From NCBI GenBank assembly GCA_946615455.1, contig CAMOHN010000016.1, forward strand, positions 1 to 11,655: a DNA stretch of 11,655 nucleotides, written 5' to 3'. The DNA comes from an uncultured Bacteroidales bacterium (GTDB lineage: Bacteria; Bacteroidota; Bacteroidia; Bacteroidales; Paludibacteraceae). Below the pieces are notes generated by a model, which did not search any database, had not been told where the DNA came from, and saw only the letters and a program-made list of their open reading frames with translations. Positions within the stretch are counted from its first letter, which is position 1, and each line of letters opens with the position of its first letter. The translations under genes were made by a program, and so were the position numbers. Below are positions 1 through 5,883 of this stretch, piece by piece.

Positions 1-263
1 GTTGTGGCGCTTGCGCTGCGGCTTGCAAAACCGGATCGGCCATGTTGTTTGTCGCTGCCAAAGTCAGTCAGCTCAACCTCCTGCCGCAAGGACAGGCAGA
101 GAAGCACCGCCGTGCCAAAGCCATGTTGGAAAAAATGGACGAACTGGGCTTCGGCAACTGCACCAACACCGGTGCTTGCGCAGCCGAGTGCCCCAAGCAG
201 GTCAGCCTGGCCAACATAGCACGACTCAACCGAGACTATATCGGTGCCAAGTTCAGCGACTGA
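1..263 (+). CDS. frdB: Fumarate reductase / succinate dehydrogenase iron-sulfur subunit, C-terminal part (5' end outside window)
   Basis: The reading frame enters with its first whole codon at base 3 and ends at TGA 261-263, giving the last 86 residues. The fragment opens with CGACAAACK. This matches the second half of the CxxCGxCxxxC ligand block that binds the [4Fe-4S] and [3Fe-4S] clusters in FrdB/SdhB. A later GNCTNTGACAAECPK segment supplies the remaining three cysteines, including the Cys-Pro pair. The protein passes electrons between the flavin subunit and the membrane quinone site in fumarate reduction or succinate oxidation. The spacing and sequence resemble the Bacteroidales type-B enzyme, usually encoded as cytochrome b, flavoprotein and iron-sulfur subunit in that order. 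If so, this is the last gene of its operon, which fits the strong hairpin 28 bases downstream. The direction in vivo (frd or sdh) cannot be told from sequence. Confidence 0.93.
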   Translation, partial: CGACAAACKTGSAMLFVAAKVSQLNLLPQGQAEKHRRAKAMLEKMDELGFGNCTNTGACAAECPKQVSLANIARLNRDYIGAKFSD

Positions 264-290
264 ACATAACCGATACTATTTAATTACACC

Positions 291-334
291 TAAAAAGAAG
301 CGTTTTTACATAGGAGTAAAAACGCTTCTTTTTA
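291..334. terminator. Bidirectional intrinsic terminator between convergent genes
   Basis: A perfect 18-bp inverted repeat (arms 291-308 and 317-334) encloses an 8-base loop. The outer stem is A-tract against T-tract, so a transcript from either side ends in a run of U residues. It sits between the rightward iron-sulfur gene and the leftward TPR/PD40 gene and probably stops both. Confidence 0.88.
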
Positions 335-367
335 GGTTGGCGTACTACTAAATCGTGCACGCTGTCA

Positions 368-1744
368 TTAGACAGATTCGACCTGACGAATTTGATTTTC
401 TAACCTATGGCAACGCTCTTGCTGCTGTTCCAGTTTCTGTTCAGTGGCCAAAATGGACGAAGACATGGTCTTGCGTTCAGCGGGCGTTGCCTTCCGATAG
501 GCAGCACGCAGTTCAGCCAGCTCCTTCTCGGTCTGAAGCAACTCATGCTGCAAGGCTTGGTACTGCTCAAACAGATTGCGTCCTACATCGGTACGAAAAT
601 CAGTCAACGCTGTATAAACCACACCGTCACTGAGAACGAATTGCCATGCCGGTTCGGTAGTGACCGATGGCTCTACGGACTGAACAGATAACTGATATAT
701 TGGCTCTTCGCCATGGTGAAACACCTGCAAACGGGCATACGCCACCACCGAGTCATGCACCATGTCACGCGGCAGGTACTCGGCTGGATCGGTCAATACA
801 AAACGATAGACGGTCACACTATCCGAACTGCAAAAACGGTCGGAGGCAAAATAACCTATGCCGCGCAATTCGTCCACAGCATAGAGATAGTCATTGCCCT
901 CGGAGTTGAACGGATAGCCGATATTTTCAGCTGTCATATAGGTATTAGTGACCGAGTTGTAGCGGGACATATAGATATCCCACCCTCCCAATCCGTCCTC
1001 GCTTTGTGAAGCGAAGTAGAGTGTCACACCGTCGCTAAGAACAAAAGGATAAGCCTGCGCCGTAGCACGATTGATGCTCTCGGGTAGCGGTTCAGCAGCA
1101 GCCCAATCATCCAACAGGCGGTTTTGACGGAACAAAAGTTGCAGCCCGTTGTCTGAAACAGAGAAATAGCGTTGGTCGCCCCGCTGATTGCGATAGGCAA
1201 TGGTCGAATCGTTCAAGAAATGCTCTAAACGCCCGCTTTCCTGACTAAGCGTATAGGCAGTCAGCAGTCCGTTGCGGTGCAAACGAACTGAGTCAATGAT
1301 AGACAGATCTGCCACGCGTTTCAAGAAGCGTTGCCGCTTCTCTGCCAAGGTGATTTGCTCGTGAATATAGGCATCTCGGTCATGGTTGTTAGCCTCGTCA
1401 AGATAGGTATTAAACGCCTCTATCGCCTCCTCGCTTCGCCAAAGAGCCTGATAACATTCCCCCATGAAGAAATAAGTGAGTACATATTTCTTTCCCGTTT
1501 TGGCAAACAGCGGCAGCGCCTCTTCCCACTGTCCGTTTTCTTGCAGACACCGAGCCGTGCGATAAGCATACAGCACATTACGCGGATTGCGACGGAGCAA
1601 GAGTTGATATTGTTGGAGAGCTTCCTCATATTTGCCCGCCTCAAAGAGCCGGTTGGCACGCTCGGGTGATTGGGCCATAGCCATGTGTGCAACACCTACC
1701 AACAGCAGGATAAGAGACACGAACGACTTGCTTGAATGATTCAT
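368..1744 (-). CDS. Secreted TPR / PD40 beta-propeller protein with C-terminal coiled coil
   Basis: The 458-residue protein begins with a signal peptide: a hydrophobic stretch at about residues 8-22 and a likely cleavage after AMA24. There is no lipobox cysteine. Residues 26-130 look like tetratricopeptide repeats (AGKYEEALQQYQLLLRRNP, then NGQWEEALPLF and RSEEAIEAF). Residues 190-305 hold at least three PD40/WD40-like propeller motifs, the clearest being DGVTLYFASQ followed by GLGGWDIY, and later GYFASDR. Residues 390-457 are rich in Glu, Gln and Leu and probably form a coiled coil. TPR plus PD40 is a familiar periplasmic arrangement in Bacteroidota; PorE of type IX secretion has it, followed by an OmpA-like peptidoglycan-binding domain. 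That domain is absent here. The gene starts 12 bases after the proA stop, so the two are probably co-transcribed. Function is unknown; a periplasmic scaffold is an inference. Confidence 0.85.
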   Translation of the reverse strand: MNHSSKSFVSLILLLVGVAHMAMAQSPERANRLFEAGKYEEALQQYQLLLRRNPRNVLYAYRTARCLQENGQWEEALPLFAKTGKKYVLTYFFMGECYQALWRSEEAIEAFNTYLDEANNHDRDAYIHEQITLAEKRQRFLKRVADLSIIDSVRLHRNGLLTAYTLSQESGRLEHFLNDSTIAYRNQRGDQRYFSVSDNGLQLLFRQNRLLDDWAAAEPLPESINRATAQAYPFVLSDGVTLYFASQSEDGLGGWDIYMSRYNSVTNTYMTAENIGYPFNSEGNDYLYAVDELRGIGYFASDRFCSSDSVTVYRFVLTDPAEYLPRDMVHDSVVAYARLQVFHHGEEPIYQLSVQSVEPSVTTEPAWQFVLSDGVVYTALTDFRTDVGRNLFEQYQALQHELLQTEKELAELRAAYRKATPAERKTMSSSILATEQKLEQQQERCHRLENQIRQVESV

Positions 1745-1756
1745 ACTATTTTCAAC

Positions 1757-2929
1757 TTAAGGTCTTACTTGTCCGTCTCCTTCCACAATCCACTTGTAGG
1801 TCGTTATCTCCTCCAAGCCCATGGGACCGCGCGGCCCCATCTTTTGAGTGGAGATACCTATCTCGGCTCCCAGTCCAAACTGTCCGCCGTCGGTGAACGA
1901 GGTGGGCAGATTCCAATAGATGCAAGCAGCATCCACTTCGTTCTCAAAGCGGCGGGCTGCGGCTTCGTTCTCGGTGATGATAGATTCTGAGTGACCGCTG
2001 GTGTGCTTACCTATAAAGTCAATGGCCTCGTCCAACGAATCCACCACCTTGATGCTCAAGTCGTATGACATCCACTCTGTTCCATAGTCCCCGTAGTGGA
2101 AAGTCACTCGGTCCTGCATGGGCGACAAAAGAGCCTGCAAGTCCTTCTCGCGGTCTTTGTGAATGACAAGGCAGTCCAGTGCATTGCATACACTCACGCG
2201 ACGGGTCTTGGCATTGTCCACAATGCGTTTGCCTTTCTCTAAGTCTCCGTCTTTATCAAAATAGATATGCACCACACCGGCTCCTGTCTCGATGACCGGT
2301 ACGCGGGCGTGGTCACGTACAAAGTCAATTAGCCTTCTGCTGCCGCGCGGAATGCACACATCCACATAACCGACTGCCGTAAGCATCGCTTGTGTGGCTT
2401 CGTGCGTTGCAGGCAGCAAGGTGATACAGCGCGGGTCTATACCGGTTTGTTCAAGCACCTGACGGATGATGCCAACAGCACAGAGATTACTCTGTTCGGC
2501 ATCCTTGCCGCCTTTCAGCACACAGGCATTGCCGCTCTTGAAACAAAGCGAAAACACATCATAGGTCACATTGGGACGTGCTTCATAGACCACACCAATC
2601 ACCCCGTACGGCACACTGACACGGTGCAGACGGATGCCATTGGGTAGGGTGTTGGCTTTGGTGATTTGCCCTAACGGTGTAGGCAGACCGGCCACATGAC
2701 GCATGTCGTTGGCTATTCCTCGAATGCGACTCTCATTAAGCAACAAACGGTCATACAGCGGATTGTCCTTATCCATACGCGAAAGATCTTGCCCGTTGGC
2801 AAGGAGAATGTCTGCCATGTGCTGTTCAATGGCATCCGCCACGCGGCAGAGCACCTCACGACGCTTCTCGTCTGACAAAACAAGCAGCGTGCGCGAAGCC
2901 TCTTTGGCTCCTATAAACAATGATTCCAT
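1757..2929 (-). CDS. proA: Gamma-glutamyl phosphate reductase (glutamate-5-semialdehyde dehydrogenase)
   Basis: ProA reduces gamma-glutamyl phosphate to glutamate 5-semialdehyde with NADPH, the second step of proline synthesis. The 390-residue product shows the family landmarks in order: VPYGVIGVVYEARPNVT (107-122), LKSG-like FKSGNACVLKGG (130-141), IPRGS (193-197), the NAKTRRVSVCNALD segment with the catalytic thiol at Cys248, a good match to the ProA signature at about 296-317 (AIDFIGKHTSGHSESI), and the C-terminal FGLGAEIGISTQK and GPMGLEEITTYKW. I chose ATG 2929 over the upstream in-frame ATG at 2983. The MESLFIGAKEAS start aligns with the family N terminus, and the upstream ATG falls at the putative -7 box. 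At 390 residues it is shorter than the roughly 417 usual for the family; the missing piece lies between residues 265 and 290. No proB is present in the window. Confidence 0.95.
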   Translation of the reverse strand: MESLFIGAKEASRTLLVLSDEKRREVLCRVADAIEQHMADILLANGQDLSRMDKDNPLYDRLLLNESRIRGIANDMRHVAGLPTPLGQITKANTLPNGIRLHRVSVPYGVIGVVYEARPNVTYDVFSLCFKSGNACVLKGGKDAEQSNLCAVGIIRQVLEQTGIDPRCITLLPATHEATQAMLTAVGYVDVCIPRGSRRLIDFVRDHARVPVIETGAGVVHIYFDKDGDLEKGKRIVDNAKTRRVSVCNALDCLVIHKDREKDLQALLSPMQDRVTFHYGDYGTEWMSYDLSIKVVDSLDEAIDFIGKHTSGHSESIITENEAAARRFENEVDAACIYWNLPTSFTDGGQFGLGAEIGISTQKMGPRGPMGLEEITTYKWIVEGDGQVRP

Positions 2930-2980
2930 ATCTATAATTGCTTTTAACAAAAGGACTTTTTGATGCCCTTTATCGGGCGG

Positions 2981-3012
2981 CAAAAGTACAGCAAAAGATT
3001 GGCTTGTTGCAA
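2981..3012 (-). promoter_or_regulatory. Putative Bacteroidota-type promoter for proA
   Basis: On the minus strand TACTTTTG (2988-2981) matches the TAnnTTTG -7 consensus of the Bacteroidota primary sigma factor. A weak TTG at 3012-3010 lies 21 bases upstream, near the expected -33 position. Transcription would start roughly 40 bases ahead of the ATG at 2929, which supports that start. Confidence 0.55.
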
Positions 3013-3040
3013 CAAAAAAACAAAAAGTGGCTCGAAAGCT

Positions 3041-3072
3041 TTTGTGCTATTAAAAAAATCTGTATATCTTTG
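3041..3072 (+). promoter_or_regulatory. Bacteroidota-type promoter for the glycogen synthase-like gene
   Basis: TTTG at 3041-3044 and TATCTTTG at 3065-3072 are separated by 20 bases. This agrees with the TTTG/TAnnTTTG pair used by the Bacteroidota primary sigma factor. It gives a leader of roughly 15 bases before ATG 3095, so the longer reading frame open from 2960 would start upstream of the promoter. Confidence 0.7.
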
Positions 3073-3094
3073 CGCGCTAAATCAAAAACAAAAC

Positions 3095-3907
3095 ATGAAA
3101 GAAGCGAATCGTATTTTATTTGTTTCACAGGAAATCTATCCTTACATGGCGGAAGAGACTCCCATCCGCATACTGAACCGCAGGATGCCCGAGTGGTTTC
3201 AGTCCAAGGGTTGGGAAACACGCACTTTTATGCCTAAATTCGGAGAAGTGAATGAGCGTAGGAATCAGTTGCATGAAGTGATTCGTCTTTCCGGAGTAAA
3301 CATTATCATTGACGACACCGACCACCAACTCATTATGAAGGTGGCAAGTATTCAATCGGCCCGTTTGCAAATCTACTTTGTGGACAATGACGACTATTTC
3401 AACCGCCGCAAAGGTATAGGTGATGAGACGGGCGAATATCCCGATAACGACGAGCGTACCATTTTCTATGTACGCAGCGTGCTGGAAACTGTGCGCAAAC
3501 TGCGCTGGACTCCCAACATTGTCCATTGCTCGGGTTGGATGTCTGCTCTGACACCCGTCTATCTGAAAAAAGCCTATTCAGACACACCGTTCTTCACCAA
3601 AGCCAAAGTGGTCGTTTCGTTGGAGAACGAGGAGTACACCAAGCCCTTCAGCACTCAGTTCACCAAGAAAATGCTCATTGACGGCTTGCGCCAGAACGAT
3701 GTGCGTAGCATTGCCGGATTCCCCGTTGGTTACGAGGAGTTGATGCGTCTGGCCATAGACTATGCCGATGCCATCGTAGTGGGTGGAGACAAAGTCAATC
3801 AGCGTGTGCTCAACTACGCTCAAACCAGCGGCAAACCGATGATGGAATACAGCGAAAACAATGGCCAACAAGAGTACATGGATTTTTATAATAGCCTGTT
3901 GGGTTAG
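3095..3907 (+). CDS. Glycogen/starch synthase-like protein, single GT5 N-terminal domain, probably without normal catalysis
   Basis: The 270-residue protein resembles only the N-terminal Rossmann half of GT5 glycogen synthases: RILFVSQEIYPYM at the N terminus, TFMPKFGEVNERRNQLHEVIRLSG (44-67), YFVDNDDYFNR (94-104), ERTIFYVRSVLETV (120-133) and a DYADAIVVGGDKV segment near 222-234. Canonical GT5 enzymes are about 480 residues and carry KxGGL near the N terminus for ADP-glucose binding. Here that position reads MAEETPIRI. The usual HAHDW motif reads HCSGW (144-148), and the whole GT1-like C-terminal domain is missing. Short homologues are common in Bacteroidales and are annotated as glycogen/starch synthase by similarity. 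Given these losses I infer a non-standard or regulatory role. ATG 3095 is chosen from the promoter and the A-rich leader. The 3' end overlaps the next gene by 47 bases. Confidence 0.85.
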   Translation: MKEANRILFVSQEIYPYMAEETPIRILNRRMPEWFQSKGWETRTFMPKFGEVNERRNQLHEVIRLSGVNIIIDDTDHQLIMKVASIQSARLQIYFVDNDDYFNRRKGIGDETGEYPDNDERTIFYVRSVLETVRKLRWTPNIVHCSGWMSALTPVYLKKAYSDTPFFTKAKVVVSLENEEYTKPFSTQFTKKMLIDGLRQNDVRSIAGFPVGYEELMRLAIDYADAIVVGGDKVNQRVLNYAQTSGKPMMEYSENNGQQEYMDFYNSLLG

Positions 3908-5297
3908 TCTGCTGTTGACTGCCTGCAAGGACGATGTGCTGTCAGCCGGCAGTTCGGCTTTGCAAGGAGACGATGCCGACGGAGTAGTGGTACGCTCGGA
4001 CACCATACACGATGTCATTTCGACTTCCGTCCGTGCGTTGCCGGTCTATACATCGCCTGACTCTTGCATGTTGGGCGAATGGCAGTCGGACCGGTTCGGC
4101 ACGCTCAAAGCCGACCTACTAACCCAGTTTGCCTGCCCCGAAGGGTGGGTCTATCCCGATTCGTCTGAGCTGGATTCGGTCTGCCTGTACATCTACTACC
4201 GCTCGTGGCATGGCGACGGCAATGCCCCTTTGGGCATCGATGCCTATTACCTGGACGGCGAACCGCTCTGCTATGACTCGCTCTACGACAGCGAGACCGA
4301 CATCAACCGATTCAGCACCCGCACACGTTCGGTACTCACAAAGAGTCAAGTGGTAGCACCTGCTCAACCGACCGACTCCATCTATTCAACCGTCTATAAG
4401 CAGTATCTCCCCGTCGTCAGATTGCGACTCAGTGATGCCGAAGCCCAACAGCTGTTTGCCATCCGCGACTTCTCATCACAGGAAGCGTTCAACCGTCAGT
4501 TCCCCGGATTATATCTGACCACCGGCTATGGCTCATCGTCAGCCATGTACATACTGACACTATGCCTAACCATTCACTACCATTTCACCTATGCCTTGGG
4601 CAACGGCGAATACCGCACGGTCAGCGACAACAAAGTGCTCTACTCTAACGCCGAGGTCAAACGGCTCAGTCACTACACATACGCTGACCGAACAACCGTG
4701 TTGGACAAACTCAAACAAGATACGGCATACCACTACATCCTCTCACCTGCCAATATATACACACAATTGGCTATTCCCACGGCTAATATCTTGTCGCGCA
4801 TACACGATGGAGTCAAAGACCGCACCGCCTATGTCAATCTGGCTCAATTGAAGATAGACGTTCTCAATGGCGGCACAACCGCTTCAACAGCCACTGCGGC
4901 TCCTGCCAAAGAGATGTTGCTCGTCAAGGTTGATGCCTACGACCGCATCTTCAAGCAGCAGACCATGCCCACGGACACCACGGCCCTATTGGCAACCCTG
5001 ACCTCAGAGTTCAACGAGCAGACCGAAGCCTATGAGTATGCCTACACCTTTGACATCTCAACGCTGTTCACACAGCTGTTGCGCGAAGAACAAACCGATA
5101 CCTTACACATGCTACTCATTCCCGTAGATGCCGAATATACCACATCATCGTCGGCAACCTTTCTCTCATCGGTTCGCCCCAAACAGTCGGTTAGTGCCAC
5201 ACGGATTCGCAGTTCAGTCAATACAGACTCGCCCATGGATATTGAGGTGGTCTATTGCGGCTTCAATACACGAAAAATAGGGAGCAACAACAATTAG
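3861..5297 (+). CDS. DUF4270-like lipoprotein, probably surface exposed
   Basis: The 478-residue product has a lipoprotein signal: MANK, a hydrophobic core, then the lipobox LLTAC with the modified cysteine at residue 22. The next residues are KDD, matching the K-(D/E)-(D/E) lipoprotein export signal described for surface lipoproteins of Bacteroidota. The body is rich in Thr, Ser and Tyr with alternating beta-type segments (for example SDTIHDVISTSV, LGEWQSDRFGTLKADL, SVCLYIYYRSW). This looks like the DUF4270 family, which often follows a short glycogen synthase-like gene in Bacteroidales; the assignment rests on memory of the family, not a search. ATG 3861 is the only usable start, because the frame closes with a stop at 3840-3842. 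It therefore begins 47 bases inside the upstream gene, which suggests coupled translation. A Thr/Ala-rich linker lies near residues 336-348. Function unknown. Confidence 0.85.
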   Translation: MANKSTWIFIIACWVSLLLTACKDDVLSAGSSALQGDDADGVVVRSDTIHDVISTSVRALPVYTSPDSCMLGEWQSDRFGTLKADLLTQFACPEGWVYPDSSELDSVCLYIYYRSWHGDGNAPLGIDAYYLDGEPLCYDSLYDSETDINRFSTRTRSVLTKSQVVAPAQPTDSIYSTVYKQYLPVVRLRLSDAEAQQLFAIRDFSSQEAFNRQFPGLYLTTGYGSSSAMYILTLCLTIHYHFTYALGNGEYRTVSDNKVLYSNAEVKRLSHYTYADRTTVLDKLKQDTAYHYILSPANIYTQLAIPTANILSRIHDGVKDRTAYVNLAQLKIDVLNGGTTASTATAAPAKEMLLVKVDAYDRIFKQQTMPTDTTALLATLTSEFNEQTEAYEYAYTFDISTLFTQLLREEQTDTLHMLLIPVDAEYTTSSSATFLSSVRPKQSVSATRIRSSVNTDSPMDIEVVYCGFNTRKIGSNNN

Positions 5298-5373
5298 GGT
5301 ATTGCGACAGCCAGCTACGCTATGAACAATGCTATGTATTGCGTTAGTGTAGTGCTCTGATAGCGTGATTGAT

Positions 5374-5420
5374 GACAAAAAGTTAGGGATTACCTTCAGG
5401 CAATCCCTAACTTTTTTGTC
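5374..5420. terminator. Bidirectional intrinsic terminator
   Basis: Arms 5374-5391 and 5402-5420 pair over 18 bp with a single extra T in the right arm. A short inner stem (CC 5393-5394 with GG 5399-5400) encloses a TTCA loop. The stem has A-rich and T-rich outer parts, so it can act from both sides. It lies between the convergent DUF4270-like gene and gcvH. The rest of 5298-5469 shows no gene. Confidence 0.85.
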
Positions 5421-5469
5421 GTATTTTCTAACGGTGTTTAACTACACCATCATCTTAACAAAACCAATG

Positions 5470-5847
5470 TTAGCCAATCAAAGCTTTGTAGCCTTCTGCG
5501 TCCAAGAGGCTGTCCATCTCGGCTACATCCTTCACGGCAATCTTAATCATCCAACCCTCGCCATAGGGGTCGTTGTTGACCAATTCGGGCTGGTCATTCA
5601 GTGTCTCGTTGAACTCCAACACCTCACCGGTAACGGGCATATTGAGGTCACTGACAGTCTTAACTGCCTCAACCGAACCAAAGACTTCGTCCTGACCTAC
5701 GGTCTCACCAACCGTATTGATGTCCACAAAGACGATTTCTCCCAGTTCCGACTGTGCATAATCGGTAATACCCACGTAGGCTTGATCACCCTCAAGGCGA
5801 ATCCATTCATGATCCTTCGTGTACTTCAGATTCGATGGAATGTTCAT
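5470..5847 (-). CDS. gcvH: Glycine cleavage system H protein
   Basis: GcvH carries the lipoyl arm that shuttles the aminomethyl group between the P, T and L proteins of the glycine cleavage complex in the cytoplasm. The 125-residue length is normal. Visible landmarks are the N-terminal YTKDHEWIRLEGDQAYVGITDYAQSELG split over residues 9-36, IVFVDINTVGETV (38-50), and the lipoylation site GSVEAVKTVSDL with the modified lysine at Lys63. After these come MPVTGEVLEFN and the C-terminal GEGWMIKI segment. The gene lies 36 bases downstream of the GldJ-like gene on the same strand, so it may be read from the same transcript. No gcvP or gcvT is in the window. No sign of damage. Confidence 0.97.
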   Translation of the reverse strand: MNIPSNLKYTKDHEWIRLEGDQAYVGITDYAQSELGEIVFVDINTVGETVGQDEVFGSVEAVKTVSDLNMPVTGEVLEFNETLNDQPELVNNDPYGEGWMIKIAVKDVAEMDSLLDAEGYKALIG

Positions 5848-5883
5848 GGTTGTAACAAATAATTAGATAAGTATTTTTGTTGT

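Noticed and set aside
2965..2978. A GCCC/GGGC mini-hairpin in the leader of proA that might be an attenuator.
   Set aside because: Four base pairs with no U-tract and no leader peptide or alternative pairing; too weak to call.
2960..3094. An N-terminal extension of the glycogen synthase-like protein from ATG 2960.
   Set aside because: The extension has no family resemblance, and it contains the promoter at 3041-3072; transcription should begin after it. ATG 3095 has the A-rich leader usual in this phylum.
5317..5366. A 7-bp inverted repeat (ACGCTAT / ATAGCGT) after the DUF4270-like gene.
   Set aside because: The loop of 36 bases is long for a short stem, and a much stronger hairpin follows at 5374-5420.
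5365..5862. A 165-residue plus-strand open frame opposite gcvH.
   Set aside because: Its start overlaps the terminator hairpin and its body is antisense to an intact gcvH.
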